The notes: a model not told the origin generated them from the sequence alone. A DNA stretch of 64,000 nt from Secundilactobacillus pentosiphilus (GCF_002217985.1 NZ_BCMI01000013.1:1-64000), one strand, 5' to 3'; shown: positions 45,897 to 58,201, numbered from the stretch's first letter. Translations and numbers: made by a program.

Positions 45897-47093
45897 TTAT
45901 TCAAAGTCCTCGTTACGACTAAACATGTAACTCTTATTATGATAACGCATCGACATGATTAAGCCAATACCTATCATATTCCCAATCAGAGCTGATCCCC
46001 CTTGACTAACGAATGGTAAAGGAATACCAGTTAGTGGCAGTAAGCCAATACTCATCCCAATGTTTTCAAAGGTATGGAACAAGATCATCATGATAACACC
46101 AGTTGAAATATAAGCATAAAACACGTTTTTAGTATCAAAAGTGACCCGGATCATTTGGTAAATCAACATGAAATAGAGCAAAATCAATATTAAACTGCCA
46201 ATAAACCCGAAGTTTTCACCAATCACCGAAAAAATCATATCCGATTCACGCACGGGTACGTAAACTTTAGACACGTTAAAGCCCGTTCCGAAAATACCAC
46301 CGGAACCCACGGCCTTCATACTTTGCCAGAGTTGATACCCCTGGTTAGACGTGTTGCTAGCTGGATTTAACCAAGTATCGATCCGTGAAAATTGATACGA
46401 TGCAAAACCTAGATGACTCAATATCATTCGGCCAGTACTGGTAGCAACTAAGGCTAACGCGCCACCGCCGACAGCTCCACCTGCGAGCGCTACTGGCACA
46501 ATAATCTTCCAGGTTATTCCGGCGACCAAGGCAACACCTGCCACAATCGCAAAGAATACCAGCATCGTCCCAAAGTCGTTTTGTAGTTTTAATAAAACCA
46601 CGATTGGCAATAACCAAGCCACCATTTTACCCAGCAACAACCAATCCGAGTGCTTCGTATGCTCATAATATTGGTGGTTATGGTCACTGGCAACGCGTGC
46701 CAGCATTAAGATAAACGCCGGTTTCATCACTTCAGACGGCTGGAAAGTCAACGGCCCGATTGCAAACCAGGATTTAGCACCCGTTGATGCCGCGTATGAC
46801 CGACTGTAAAACACCAGAACGGCCGCCAGCAGGAATATCCCGAACCAATAGGCTAAGGGCGCCACTTTCCATAATTGTTCTGAATCAAATTGCATAATAA
46901 TAATCACGGCAACTGTACCAATCACATACCAGGCAACCTGTGAGACCATTAACGACGTCACATTGGTTGCACTGGAATCATGAACGGCCGCCACGTAAAT
47001 CGAAGCTAAGCCAATCAATGCCAGCATCAGTACACAAAAAATTATACCGTAGTCGATTCGCGATTCTGAATCTTCTTCGCGACGCTCATTCAT
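45897..47093 (-). CDS. rodA: Peptidoglycan polymerase RodA (SEDS family)
   Basis: RodA is the glycosyltransferase of the cell elongation complex. The 398-residue protein has ten hydrophobic segments, with family motifs including SYAASTGAKSWFAIGPLTFQPSEVMKPAF (the Glu in QPSE) and the GLLPLTGIPLPFVSQGGSALIGNM loop. The ATG at 47093 is chosen because GGGGAGG lies ten bases upstream and the longer frame adds no conserved residues. The neighbours mbl and murA support RodA over FtsW. Confidence 0.93.
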   Translation of the reverse strand: MNERREEDSESRIDYGIIFCVLMLALIGLASIYVAAVHDSSATNVTSLMVSQVAWYVIGTVAVIIIMQFDSEQLWKVAPLAYWFGIFLLAAVLVFYSRSYAASTGAKSWFAIGPLTFQPSEVMKPAFILMLARVASDHNHQYYEHTKHSDWLLLGKMVAWLLPIVVLLKLQNDFGTMLVFFAIVAGVALVAGITWKIIVPVALAGGAVGGGALALVATSTGRMILSHLGFASYQFSRIDTWLNPASNTSNQGYQLWQSMKAVGSGGIFGTGFNVSKVYVPVRESDMIFSVIGENFGFIGSLILILLYFMLIYQMIRVTFDTKNVFYAYISTGVIMMILFHTFENIGMSIGLLPLTGIPLPFVSQGGSALIGNMIGIGLIMSMRYHNKSYMFSRNEDFE

Positions 47094-47208
47094 TGCATCA
47101 TATCCTCCCCTCACTTACGCGTTTATTATAGACGGCTTCTTAGTCGTCCTCATAAAAATCTGCGATCCTTAACCGTTTTTTTAGGTCTCGAATAACGTAG
47201 CGAGAAAA

Positions 47209-47430
47209 TCAATGATGTAAATTATAGGCCTGAATCAAATACTCAATCGCCTCGTCTTGGGTCTTAACCTTGACCGGACGATCAGAACCAATCTGAGCGT
47301 TGAAAGAACCATTTTCCAGTGGCATTACCGTGCCGATAACTTCATCATTAATGGACAGCTGTAGACCGTCAACACCCTTGATCGTCACATCGTCGATGGC
47401 CACACCGACTGGTTGTTTCTTTTTTGACAT
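47209..47430 (-). CDS. DUF2969 family protein
   Basis: This small 73-residue soluble protein starts with a basic stretch (MSKKKQP), has a compact beta-rich core (VAIDDVTIKGVDGLQLSINDEVIGTV) and ends QDEAIEYLIQAYNLHH. It matches the lactobacillus DUF2969 family, for which no function is known. It lies between yidD and rodA in the wall and shape operon. GGAG lies six bases before the ATG. Confidence 0.82.
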   Translation of the reverse strand: MSKKKQPVGVAIDDVTIKGVDGLQLSINDEVIGTVMPLENGSFNAQIGSDRPVKVKTQDEAIEYLIQAYNLHH

Positions 47431-47450
47431 GGGAAGCTCCTTTTACAATT

Positions 47451-47726
47451 TTATTTTAGATTCATCTCTTTTAGATAGGCCATTTCAGCTTTTTTATTTC
47501 GTTTCAAGCTGAAATGATCAGGTACGGGGTCGTAGCCGCCGTGAACAAACGGATTACACCGCAGTATCCGGGCTATGCCCATTAACGTCCCCTTAATCGC
47601 ACCATGTTTTTGCAGTGCTTTTAACGTATAGGCTGAACAGGTTGGTGAATAGCGGCAAGTTGGCGGAAATAACGGTGATATGAAGCGCTGATAGCCGCGC
47701 ACAAGCATCATCAATAACCTTTTCAA
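47451..47726 (-). CDS. yidD: Membrane protein insertion efficiency factor YidD
   Basis: This 91-residue protein helps YidC-dependent membrane insertion in E. coli. It has the amphipathic start [22 protein letters not shown], the conserved cysteines of [20 protein letters not shown] and [14 protein letters not shown]. It starts with TTG at 47726, GGAG five bases before. It lies nine bases after mbl. Confidence 0.95.
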   Translation of the reverse strand: MKRLLMMLVRGYQRFISPLFPPTCRYSPTCSAYTLKALQKHGAIKGTLMGIARILRCNPFVHGGYDPVPDHFSLKRNKKAEMAYLKEMNLK

Positions 47727-47734
47727 AGCGACTC

Positions 47735-48742
47735 CTATCCGCGACCGTGTTTTTTGGTCGTTGTTGCATTCATGTGTTCAAGCAAAATTCCGGCACCCTT
47801 AGCCACATTATCCAGCGGGTTCTCAGAAATCACAACAGGCACCTTCAACTGGTCAATCAAAAGTTTGTCAACCCCATGCAGTAAGGCGCCACCACCCGTA
47901 AGCATGATGCCGCGGTCAATAATATCAGCAGCCAGTTCAGGTGGCACAACCTCCAGTACGTCTTTTGCAGCCTTAACGATTTGATCCATAACGCTACTGA
48001 TTGCAGGGTAGATATCCTTAGAGGTAATTTCGATTGAGCGTGGCATACCAGAAACCGAATCACGGCCACGAACTTCCAAAGATTCGTTGTGGTCATCGTC
48101 CGGATAAGCTGAACCAATCTTGATTTTAATTGATTCGGCAGTCCGTTCGCCCACTTGTAAATTATGCTGCGTCTTCAAAAAGTTAATGATGTTAGCGTTC
48201 AGCTCATCACCGGCGATTCGAATCGACTTGCTGGCCACAATATCGCCCAGTGACAAAACAGCGATGTCACTCGTCCCGCCACCAATATCGATGACCATAT
48301 TGCCTTGGGGTTTGAAGATATCCATCCCCGCACCAACGGCGGCAACTTTCGGTTCTTCTTCCAAATAAACCTTACCGCCGCCAGACTTTTCGGCAGCTTG
48401 AATAATTGCTCGACGTTCGATTTCAGTAATATTCGTTGGTGCACAGATCATAATGTTAGGCTTTGCCATAAAGCCCTTCACACTTAATTTACTAATAAAA
48501 TACGATAGCATGCTTTCAGTGACATCGAAATCAGAGATCACACCATCTTTCAATGGCCGAATCGCCCGAATGTTACTTGGCGTACGTCCCACCATCCGGT
48601 AGGCTTCGGAGCCTACTGCTAGTACTTGATTTGACTTTGTATCAACCGCCACAACTGAGGGTTCGTTTAAAACGATTCCCTTGCCAACCGCGTAGATTAA
48701 AACATTGGCGGTACCAAGGTCAATACCAATATCTTTTGCCAT
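47735..48742 (-). CDS. mbl: MreB-like cytoskeletal protein Mbl
   Basis: This second actin-like MreB paralogue in the window (335 residues) has the motifs [21 protein letters not shown] and [10 protein letters not shown]. The N-terminus [31 protein letters not shown] and the yidD-rodA neighbourhood match Mbl/MreB2 of lactobacilli. AGGAGG lies upstream of the ATG. It has its own extended -10 promoter and is separated from murA by a terminator. Confidence 0.92.
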   Translation of the reverse strand: MAKDIGIDLGTANVLIYAVGKGIVLNEPSVVAVDTKSNQVLAVGSEAYRMVGRTPSNIRAIRPLKDGVISDFDVTESMLSYFISKLSVKGFMAKPNIMICAPTNITEIERRAIIQAAEKSGGGKVYLEEEPKVAAVGAGMDIFKPQGNMVIDIGGGTSDIAVLSLGDIVASKSIRIAGDELNANIINFLKTQHNLQVGERTAESIKIKIGSAYPDDDHNESLEVRGRDSVSGMPRSIEITSKDIYPAISSVMDQIVKAAKDVLEVVPPELAADIIDRGIMLTGGGALLHGVDKLLIDQLKVPVVISENPLDNVAKGAGILLEHMNATTTKKHGRG

Positions 48743-48781
48743 CCTATTGAATTCCTCCTGAACTTATTATCTCAACCGTTA

Positions 48782-48790
48782 ATTATAGCA
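48782..48790 (-). promoter_or_regulatory. Extended -10 promoter of mbl
   Basis: Minus strand: TGC-TATAAT in the context GGGTATGCTATAATT, with no usable -35 at 16-18 bases. It starts just after the murA terminator and gives a leader of about 35 bases. Confidence 0.6.
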
Positions 48791-48813
48791 TACCCATACT
48801 CAAATGGGGTAAG

Positions 48814-48848
48814 CAAAAAAGTTCGGAACAGACCCGCCGTTCCGAACT
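48814..48848 (-). terminator. Terminator of ywzB-murA
   Basis: AGTTCGGAAC pairs perfectly with GTTCCGAACT around a nine-base loop, followed by T6 on the minus strand, 11 bases after murA. Confidence 0.85.
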
Positions 48849-48859
48849 CTCACTTCACA

Positions 48860-50164
48860 TTAGTCATTTGTTTTAGTCTTTAAAATAACCTCTTCTTGGT
48901 CTGGAACTTTGACACGCTCAATTTCCGCGCCCAACGCTCGCAGTTTCAAGTGGAAATTATAGTAACCCCGATCAAGATATTGCAGATTAGTGACCTGGGT
49001 ATAACCATTTGCAACTAAACCGGCAAGTACTAAGGCAGCTGCAGCCCGTAGATCAGTTGCTGCAACTTCTGCGCCATTAAAGTTTGTTGGGCCATATAAC
49101 GCAACGGTGCGGCCCTCAACCTTAAAATTGGCATTCATTCGGCGCAGCTCTTCCAAGTGCATGAACCGGTTTTCAAAAACCGTTTCGGTCAACGTACTGG
49201 TCCCATCTGCACAGAGCTGAAGAACGGTCATTTGCGGTTGCATATCAGTGGGAAAACCAGGGTGCGGCAAGGTCTTAACGTTCGTTGGTTTTAAGGATTT
49301 AGGTCCGATGACCCGCACACCGTCGTCTTCGATCAAAACGGTAACACCCATTTCCTCCAATTTGGAAATTAACGGTTTATTGTGCTCCGCAATGGCGTTT
49401 TTAACTAACACGTTCCCGTGAGTCAGGGCCGCAGCCACCATGAAAGTTCCGGCTTCAATGCGGTCTTGTACGACATAGTGGTCGGTCCCGTGCATACTGG
49501 CAACACCTTCCACCCGAATGGTTTCGGTTCCGGCACCGCGCACTTTAGCACCCATCTTATTCAAGACATTTGCAAGATCAACAATTTCTGGTTCGCGAGC
49601 AACGTTTTCAATTGTGGTGGTTCCTTCAGCTAAAGTCGCCGCCATCATAATATTTTGGGTTGCACCAACACTCGGAAAGTCAAGGTAGATGTTAGCCCCG
49701 ACTAACCTATCTGCGGTAGCTTCAATGTAACCATCATGCTGGTCGATACTGGCACCAAGTGCTTCAAAGCCCTTAAGGTGCAGGTCAACGGGACGAGAAC
49801 CAATGGCACAGCCACCGGGCATCGCAACTTTGGCATGACCGTAACGCGCCAATAACGGCCCCATCACGACGATCGATGCACGCATCTTCGAAACGTATTC
49901 AAACGGCGCTTGCGTTGATAGTTTTTTAGCAGCATTCAACCGCACCGTATTTGTTTCTTCATCAAAGTCGACGTCTACATTTAAAAATTTTAATACCTTA
50001 TTCATGGTATGGACGTCGGAAAGAATCGGAACATTCGTTAAAACCATATCGTCGTGTTCTGCCAAGATCGACGCTGCTAAAATTGGCAAAACAGCGTTCT
50101 TTGCACCTTCAATATGTACAGTTCCCGATAGTTCGCGGCCGCCATGTACAATAATCTTTTCCAA
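48860..50164 (-). CDS. murA: UDP-N-acetylglucosamine 1-carboxyvinyltransferase
   Basis: MurA is the first committed enzyme of peptidoglycan precursor synthesis and the fosfomycin target. The 434-residue protein starts [32 protein letters not shown] and has the catalytic loop [16 protein letters not shown] with the PEP-binding Cys. The start is TTG 50164, preceded by GGAGGG at six bases; the longer frame begins before this site. It follows ywzB by 23 bases. Confidence 0.96.
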   Translation of the reverse strand: MEKIIVHGGRELSGTVHIEGAKNAVLPILAASILAEHDDMVLTNVPILSDVHTMNKVLKFLNVDVDFDEETNTVRLNAAKKLSTQAPFEYVSKMRASIVVMGPLLARYGHAKVAMPGGCAIGSRPVDLHLKGFEALGASIDQHDGYIEATADRLVGANIYLDFPSVGATQNIMMAATLAEGTTTIENVAREPEIVDLANVLNKMGAKVRGAGTETIRVEGVASMHGTDHYVVQDRIEAGTFMVAAALTHGNVLVKNAIAEHNKPLISKLEEMGVTVLIEDDGVRVIGPKSLKPTNVKTLPHPGFPTDMQPQMTVLQLCADGTSTLTETVFENRFMHLEELRRMNANFKVEGRTVALYGPTNFNGAEVAATDLRAAAALVLAGLVANGYTQVTNLQYLDRGYYNFHLKLRALGAEIERVKVPDQEEVILKTKTND

Positions 50165-50187
50165 AGAAATTCCCTCCACGAGTTACA

Positions 50188-50418
50188 TTATTTAACAAGA
50201 AAAATTAAATTTCTAACATTATCTATAAAGTTCAAGAAAAATTCGCTGCAGGTATAGCCTACTGTTACCGACAGCAAGACGATCAGTACCCTTGCTTGGC
50301 TCGGATAAAGACGCATAACGTTTTCAATGTGCAGTTTTTGAATACTCCAAAAGGCCACAAAAATAAAAACAAAATGACTGATTAATGTCATCAGGGCCTG
50401 GGCACCGATAGTCTGCAT
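50188..50418 (-). CDS. ywzB: YwzB-like DUF1146 membrane protein
   Basis: This 76-residue protein has two membrane helices (about 8-25 and 43-66) with a conserved central FWSIQKLHIENVMRL-like segment, matching the DUF1146/YwzB family that usually lies between the ATPase operon and murA in Firmicutes. Function unknown. It is the first gene of ywzB-murA here. The lip cluster replaces the usual upstream neighbour atpC. Confidence 0.88.
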   Translation of the reverse strand: MQTIGAQALMTLISHFVFIFVAFWSIQKLHIENVMRLYPSQARVLIVLLSVTVGYTCSEFFLNFIDNVRNLIFLVK

Positions 50419-50448
50419 AGTTCACTTTCCTTTCTGCATTACCCCTAA

Positions 50449-50477
50449 AATATAGCATACTTCATGCCTGCTGTCCC
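50449..50477 (-). promoter_or_regulatory. Promoter of ywzB-murA
   Basis: Minus strand: -35 GGGACA (50472-50477), 17-base spacer and extended -10 TGC-TATATT (-10 at 50449-50454). Confidence 0.6.
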
Positions 50478-50780
50478 CTATTCTATTTCATTTGTAATAT
50501 TACGTTTTACAAAGCAAACTTTATGTGAAAAAGTAAAAACAGCTTTTTTGCATTTTAACTTATAGTAATTATCATTAAATGCTAAACAAATATAAAATAA
50601 ATGACTTGTTTTTCTCCACACTTAGTTAGTACATCTTTTCACATTTAATTGTACACAGCCAAATCATTTTTAGAATTTGTTAATATTCATTATGGAATAT
50701 TTACTGATATACTATGCGATTATCAGACATATTCCTTGTGAAGTATCATTTTAAACGCTGTTTTCCTTGTTTAACGGTGT
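50478..50780. other. AT-rich intergenic stretch between divergent ywzB and lip genes
   Basis: About 300 bases of clearly AT-richer sequence than the neighbours, with no open frame, tRNA or strong hairpin. A TATACT at 50708-50713 could be a -10 of a distal lip promoter, but its -35 is poor. Confidence 0.5.
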
Positions 50781-50809
50781 TTGCAAGCGCTAACTATTTG
50801 GAATATCCT
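50781..50809 (+). promoter_or_regulatory. Probable lip operon promoter overlapped by a cre-like site
   Basis: -35 TTGCAA (50781-50786), 17-base spacer, -10 TATCCT (50804-50809). TGCAAGCGCTAACT (50782-50795) overlaps the -35 and matches the CcpA cre consensus TG-N-AA-R-CG-N-WWW-CA at 13 of 14 positions. CcpA bound here would block the promoter when sugar is plentiful. Confidence 0.55.
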
Positions 50810-50886
50810 TGCCATTTCACAATCTCATTAAATGATGGTAGTCTTTAGTCGTTCGATTAAATATTTCACTCACGGAGATGATTATT

Positions 50887-51123
50887 TTGATTAAAGAAGT
50901 TCATATGCCAAAGCTGAGTCCTAAATCTAACGAGTACTTTTTCGGCAAGTGGGATAAACAGCCTGGCGATAAAGTTAAAACGGGTGACGTTCTGTTTGAA
51001 GTAGAAACTGAAAAGGCGATTAGCCAAGTAGAAAGCCAGGAAGACGGCATCTTAAAAGCTCAAGAAGTCGCAACTGGTGATACCACAAAGGTTGGCGACC
51101 TAGTTGCAACTATTGAAGTCTGA
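50887..51123 (+). CDS. Free-standing lipoyl domain protein
   Basis: This 78-residue protein consists of a single lipoyl domain of the E2 type. It starts MIKEVHMPKLSPK, has GDKVKTGDVLFEVETEKA with the acceptor Lys43 in the canonical position, and closes GDLVATIEV. The E-x-E-K-A context favours lipoate over biotin (usually MKM). No subunit-binding or acyltransferase domain follows, so it is a stand-alone carrier. The start is TTG 50887, because GGAG lies nine bases upstream; the ATG nine bases earlier directly abuts GGAG. The lipA gene follows 22 bases downstream. It may be the substrate on which LipA works, or a carrier for an unknown enzyme. Confidence 0.88.
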   Translation: MIKEVHMPKLSPKSNEYFFGKWDKQPGDKVKTGDVLFEVETEKAISQVESQEDGILKAQEVATGDTTKVGDLVATIEV

Positions 51124-51145
51124 AGTCGCTTAGGAGGAGATTATC

Positions 51146-52042
51146 ATGAAAACTGATCATCAAACAGCAGCACCAACTGAAGCGCCAGCAAAACCAAGCT
51201 GGTTAAAGGTTACTTACGATCAAAAAAAAGTCGATAAAATGACACACTTGCTTTCCGGTTTGAAACTTAACACCGTCTGTGCAGAAGCTAACTGTCCTAA
51301 TTTAGGCGAATGTTTTGGCAGCGGTTCAGCATCGTTCATTATCCTAGGGCCTAACTGTACCCGTGCCTGCCGCTTTTGCGACATTCCACACGGCCATCCC
51401 AAGGATGTTGATTTGCTGGAACCGTTACGGGTCGCACAAGCCACCAAAAAACTTGGCTTGACTCACGTGGTAGTCACTAGTGTTGACCGGGACGACTTAC
51501 CTGATTTAGGTGCGGATCAATTTGTTAGAACGATTAAAGCAATCAAGGAACTGAACCCCAAGACTTCCATCGAAGTCCTTACACCTGATTTTCAAGGCCG
51601 CGAAGACTGTTTAGACAAAGTGATTGCTGCGGGACCTGACGTTTTTAACCACAACATGGAAACCGTTCGTCGGATCACGCCTAAAGTTCGTAATCGTGCG
51701 ACTTATGACACCTCGCTTCACGTGTTAAAGTACGTGAAAGAACACGCCCCAAAGACCATGTACGTTAAGACGGGCATTATGCTTGGCCTAGGTGAAAAGG
51801 ACGAAGAAGTTTACCAGTTGATGGATGATTTACGAGCCATTGACGTCGACTTTCTGACAATCGGCCAATACGTCCAACCGGGTCCCAAAAACTACACCTT
51901 GCGTGAATGGGTACCAATGAAACGTTACCAAGAATACTATAAACAAGCCATGAAGCGCGGTTTTAAATTTGTTGCCAGCTCACCGCTTGTCCGTAGCTCA
52001 TACAAGGCTAAAGAAGAACTGGAAGCCGTGGAAAATAAATGA
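51146..52042 (+). CDS. lipA: Lipoyl synthase LipA
   Basis: This radical SAM enzyme inserts two sulfur atoms into protein-bound octanoyl groups. The 298-residue protein has both iron-sulfur sites: the auxiliary cluster C-x4-C-x5-C (Cys45, Cys50, Cys56) and the radical SAM motif C-x3-C-x2-C (Cys71, Cys75, Cys78), and the C-terminal SSPLVRSSY motif whose Ser ligates the auxiliary cluster. GGAGG lies in front of the ATG. Many lactobacilli live by lipoate scavenging alone, so a lipA is notable. The lplA start overlaps its stop codon. Confidence 0.96.
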   Translation: MKTDHQTAAPTEAPAKPSWLKVTYDQKKVDKMTHLLSGLKLNTVCAEANCPNLGECFGSGSASFIILGPNCTRACRFCDIPHGHPKDVDLLEPLRVAQATKKLGLTHVVVTSVDRDDLPDLGADQFVRTIKAIKELNPKTSIEVLTPDFQGREDCLDKVIAAGPDVFNHNMETVRRITPKVRNRATYDTSLHVLKYVKEHAPKTMYVKTGIMLGLGEKDEEVYQLMDDLRAIDVDFLTIGQYVQPGPKNYTLREWVPMKRYQEYYKQAMKRGFKFVASSPLVRSSYKAKEELEAVENK

Positions 52043-53022
52043 TCTACTTACCCACCGACAGTCTGGACGTTCGTCACAACTTCGCTTTAGAGTATTACCT
52101 AATGACTGAAAAACGTCTTTTGGAGCCAGTTTTACTATTGTGGTCTACTACTCCGACCGTTATGTTAGGCAAGTATCAAACCGCTGAAAACGAGCTTAAC
52201 CGCCCTTTTATTGAGGCTAACCACATTGCAGTTGTTAGACGGCTATCGGGTGGCGGGACTATTTATAATGATCAGGGCGGCTGTCAGTTTACGCTGATCA
52301 CCCCTACTCAAGATAAGGCCATTGATTTTACTTCAGGTTTAAAGCTGGTCACCCGGGCCCTGAACCAGATCGGTATCAAAGCACAAACTGACAGTCGTAA
52401 TGATCTGGTAGTTGACGGCCGTAAGGTGTCTGGTAGTGCACAGTATATGACTGACGGTTTTCGCCTGCACCATGGCAGCCTGTTGTTTAACGCCAACATG
52501 GACTGGATGTCACAGGCCCTGAAAGTTGATCCAGTAAAGCTGAAGGCCAAGCATATCAACTCCGTTCACCAGCGAACGGTAAACTTGATCGAACAGCAGC
52601 CCCATTGGACCGCAGCCGAATTTAAACAGCAGCTCGAAAAAGCACTGCTCAGCATGACCAACGCTAAAACCAGCCGATTAACACTCGCTGAAGAAAACCG
52701 GCTGCAAACAATTGCTGGTCAGCATTTCAGTGAAGCCGCGGTATGGCAGCGTGATCATCGTCAATTTGATCACGTCCATAAACGCTACTTAAAGGGTATC
52801 GGCGTGATTGCCATAGCCTTTAACCTGGACTCACAGCGGTGCTTTTCAGCCGTTAAGATTTCTGGTGACTTCTTCAGTAATATCAACCTGGAGCACTTCG
52901 AACAGTCACTGATTGGTAAAGCCTACCAGCAAGGCGCTGTCGCACCAGTTATTGAACGTCAGCTGCAGCAAGCCCCCATTAAGGGCCTTTACCCAGAACA
53001 GCTAACAGCACTATTATTTTAA
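52039..53022 (+). CDS. lplA: Lipoate-protein ligase (LplA type)
   Basis: This 327-residue protein activates lipoate (or octanoate) with ATP and attaches it to lipoyl domains. The ligase domain has RRLSGGGTIYNDQGG, DLVVDGRKVSGSAQY and LHHGSLLFNANM, typical of LplA. A C-terminal accessory domain is present (about 245-327). It starts in an ATGA overlap with lipA, so the two are translationally coupled. No lipB or lipM is in the window; if this enzyme can load octanoate, it would supply the LipA substrate. Confidence 0.94.
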   Translation: MIYLPTDSLDVRHNFALEYYLMTEKRLLEPVLLLWSTTPTVMLGKYQTAENELNRPFIEANHIAVVRRLSGGGTIYNDQGGCQFTLITPTQDKAIDFTSGLKLVTRALNQIGIKAQTDSRNDLVVDGRKVSGSAQYMTDGFRLHHGSLLFNANMDWMSQALKVDPVKLKAKHINSVHQRTVNLIEQQPHWTAAEFKQQLEKALLSMTNAKTSRLTLAEENRLQTIAGQHFSEAAVWQRDHRQFDHVHKRYLKGIGVIAIAFNLDSQRCFSAVKISGDFFSNINLEHFEQSLIGKAYQQGAVAPVIERQLQQAPIKGLYPEQLTALLF

Positions 53023-53029
53023 TATAATT

Positions 53030-53152
53030 GTGGAATATTTTTTTGAAAAATCAGTTGGTTACAATGCATCTCTAAAGATGCTGAACTATCACCCATTATT
53101 GAAAAAAGACGATAAAATTATTCCTAAAGCATTAATACAATCAATTAGATAA
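53030..53152 (+). pseudogene. Short open frame, possible gene remnant
   Basis: A 40-codon frame starting with GTG eight bases after the lplA stop encodes a Lys/Leu-rich peptide (VEYFFEKSVGYNASL..., ending KALIQSIR). It has no ribosome binding site of note and no family I recognise. Its composition is coding-like, so it may be the tail of a lost gene carried with the lip cluster, or chance. Confidence 0.3.
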
Positions 53153-53175
53153 TAGTTAAGGTATTTATTAGTTTC

Positions 53176-53226
53176 AAAAGCGGTTAGTCGATTGTTGATG
53201 AGATGACAGTCGACTAACCGCTTTTA
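53176..53226 (+). terminator. Terminator of the lip operon
   Basis: AAAGCGGTTAGTCGA pairs perfectly over about 15 bases with TCGACTAACCGCTTT around an 18-base loop, followed by T. Confidence 0.8.
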
Positions 53227-53243
53227 TACAAATGATCGACAAC

Positions 53244-53282
53244 ACAAAAAAGGACGCTATCCATTTGATGGATAGCGTCCTT
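53244..53282 (-). terminator. Terminator of the atp operon
   Basis: AAGGACGCTATCCAT pairs perfectly with ATGGATAGCGTCCTT, followed by T6 on the minus strand, 11 bases after atpC. Confidence 0.9.
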
Positions 53283-53292
53283 GCTTGCAATT

Positions 53293-53721
53293 TTACTTGC
53301 CAGCAACGTTAATTCGATTGATCGCCCGCCGAAGTGCAACTTCTGCACGTGCAAGCTCATCCTTGTCGTGTGCATCTTGCGCTTTTTTGATCCGAGCTTC
53401 AGCCCGTTTCTTAGCGCTTTGAGCACGATCAACATCGATGTCAGCCTGCTTTTCCGCAGAGTCAGCGACAATGGTCGCAACATTGTCAGAAAATTCAATG
53501 AAGCCGCCATTAACGGCAATCTCATCCTTCTGATCACTGTTGGCAGATTGGATACGTGCTTCATCAAATGCTAACGAAGCAATCACAGGAACGTGGTTGG
53601 CCATAATACCGAGTTCACCAAGCTGCGTCTTTACGACTAACATCTTAACTTGCTCGTTATCATAGACGTTACCATCGGGGGTTACGATACTAACGGTTAA
53701 AACTGATTGATCATCAGCCAA
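53293..53721 (-). CDS. atpC: ATP synthase epsilon subunit
   Basis: This 142-residue central-stalk subunit regulates hydrolysis. It has the N-terminal beta-sandwich (VSIVTPDGNVYDNEQVKMLVVKTQLGELGIMANHVPV) and the C-terminal helical hairpin rich in Ala, Lys and Arg. Last gene of the atp operon; 13 bases after atpD, followed by a perfect terminator. Confidence 0.97.
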   Translation of the reverse strand: MADDQSVLTVSIVTPDGNVYDNEQVKMLVVKTQLGELGIMANHVPVIASLAFDEARIQSANSDQKDEIAVNGGFIEFSDNVATIVADSAEKQADIDVDRAQSAKKRAEARIKKAQDAHDKDELARAEVALRRAINRINVAGK

Positions 53722-53734
53722 TTAGAACCCCTCC

Positions 53735-55153
<1,419 letters not shown>

Positions 55154-55169
55154 TTAATTCCTCCCGTCA

Positions 55170-56063
55170 TTAATTATTCAATGCCTCTTGCCCACCAGTA
55201 ATTTCAGTAATTTCAGTCGTAATTGCTGCTTGGCGAGCACGATTATATCGCAATTCAAGGTCAGCAATGAGGTCGTCAGCATTATCAGAAGCCGACTTCA
55301 TAGCATTAGAACTTGATGCGTGTTCAGACGTTTTAGCATCCAGAATTGCGCCGAAAACGAGGCTTTCTGAATACTGTGGTAGAACAACTTTCAATACTTC
55401 CTTTTCAGAAGGTTCCATATCGTAAGCCGCTGTTAATGTTTCTGCCTGAGTTTCCTCAGCAGCATCACCACTCAGTGTTTCACTGTCTACCGGCAACATC
55501 TTTTCGCCACGGAACCGTGAAATCAGTCGGTTGACGAAATGGTTGTAGCAAACATACAATTCGCTGAAAACGCCACTATCATACATTGAGGTTATGGTTT
55601 TTACAATTTCTCTAACTTCATCAAAAGTTGGCACATCGCTAACACCACGATATTCGTAGGCGACGTTTTCGCCACGCTTCTTATAGAAATCAGCACCAGT
55701 TCCGCCAACCGCGAGGATCAAGTGTTCATTGTCACCGCTATGGGTTTCAATGAATTCGTTAGTCTCACGAAGGACGTTGCTGTTGTAACTGCCAACCATA
55801 CCCCGATCAGAAGTAATGACTAAGTATGCTATTTTGCCCGACTGCTTTGATTGCGAATCGCTCGAGGAATCATCCAATAGATGAGATTTTGCCAGATGCA
55901 TCACAACAGCTTTTACTTTGCTGACGTAGTCTTGGTAACCTACAGCCGCTTTTTGAATCTGGTTCAGCTTAGAAGTCTGAACCATTTGCATTGCTGAAGT
56001 GATCTGACGCGTACTCTTTGTTGAAGCAATGCGGTGTTGAACAGCGCTTATTGATTCAGCCAT
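55170..56063 (-). CDS. atpG: ATP synthase gamma subunit
   Basis: This 297-residue rotating shaft has conserved N- and C-terminal coiled-coil helices ([28 protein letters not shown] and [40 protein letters not shown]) and a variable middle domain. About 25 bases separate it from atpA. Confidence 0.97.
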   Translation of the reverse strand: MAESISAVQHRIASTKSTRQITSAMQMVQTSKLNQIQKAAVGYQDYVSKVKAVVMHLAKSHLLDDSSSDSQSKQSGKIAYLVITSDRGMVGSYNSNVLRETNEFIETHSGDNEHLILAVGGTGADFYKKRGENVAYEYRGVSDVPTFDEVREIVKTITSMYDSGVFSELYVCYNHFVNRLISRFRGEKMLPVDSETLSGDAAEETQAETLTAAYDMEPSEKEVLKVVLPQYSESLVFGAILDAKTSEHASSSNAMKSASDNADDLIADLELRYNRARQAAITTEITEITGGQEALNN

Positions 56064-56088
56064 CAGCTCTCACTATCCTTCCTCAAGT

Positions 56089-57642
<1,554 letters not shown>

Positions 57643-57657
57643 TTATAAAAAGATCTC

Positions 57658-58200
57658 TTATACTAATAATGTTTGACGTAGACGGTGAATCTTCGTCTTG
57701 ATAGAACCATCAAGAATGGTTCCGGCAGAACGAATAATTACGCCGCCGATAATAGATGTATCAACTTTACTTGTCAAAACGACTTGTTTAGCACCGACCC
57801 GCTTAGCATAACCTGACTTAATGGCATCAAGCTGTGCGTCGTTCAGGGCTACCGCAGTAGTGACATCTGCATAAACTGTTTGGTTATGCTCATCATACAG
57901 TTTTTCGAACTGATCAATGATTTCTACCATTGCATCCATCCGACCGTAATCATAAACCATTTGAACCAAATTATGAATTGTGCCATCAGTACTATCTAAC
58001 AAAGGCTTGACTAAGGCTTCCCGCTTAGCTAGCACTAAACTGCTATCCGTTAATGCACTGCCCAGTTGCGGGTTGTCCAGAAAGACTTTACGAAGCTGTT
58101 TGAGATCTTCGTAAGCAGCGTCCAATTGGTCGTTGCTCGCGAGCAATTCAAACAGCGCTTTTGAGTAGCGCTTGGCTACCGTTACCTTATCAAGACTCAT
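57658..58200 (-). CDS. atpH: ATP synthase delta subunit
   Basis: This 180-residue peripheral-stalk subunit has [13 protein letters not shown] at the start and the C-terminal [33 protein letters not shown] motif. The start is ATG 58200 with GGGGAAG upstream, one base after the atpF stop codon; the longer frame adds 11 residues from inside atpF. Confidence 0.96.
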   Translation of the reverse strand: MSLDKVTVAKRYSKALFELLASNDQLDAAYEDLKQLRKVFLDNPQLGSALTDSSLVLAKREALVKPLLDSTDGTIHNLVQMVYDYGRMDAMVEIIDQFEKLYDEHNQTVYADVTTAVALNDAQLDAIKSGYAKRVGAKQVVLTSKVDTSIIGGVIIRSAGTILDGSIKTKIHRLRQTLLV

Positions 58201-58201
58201 G

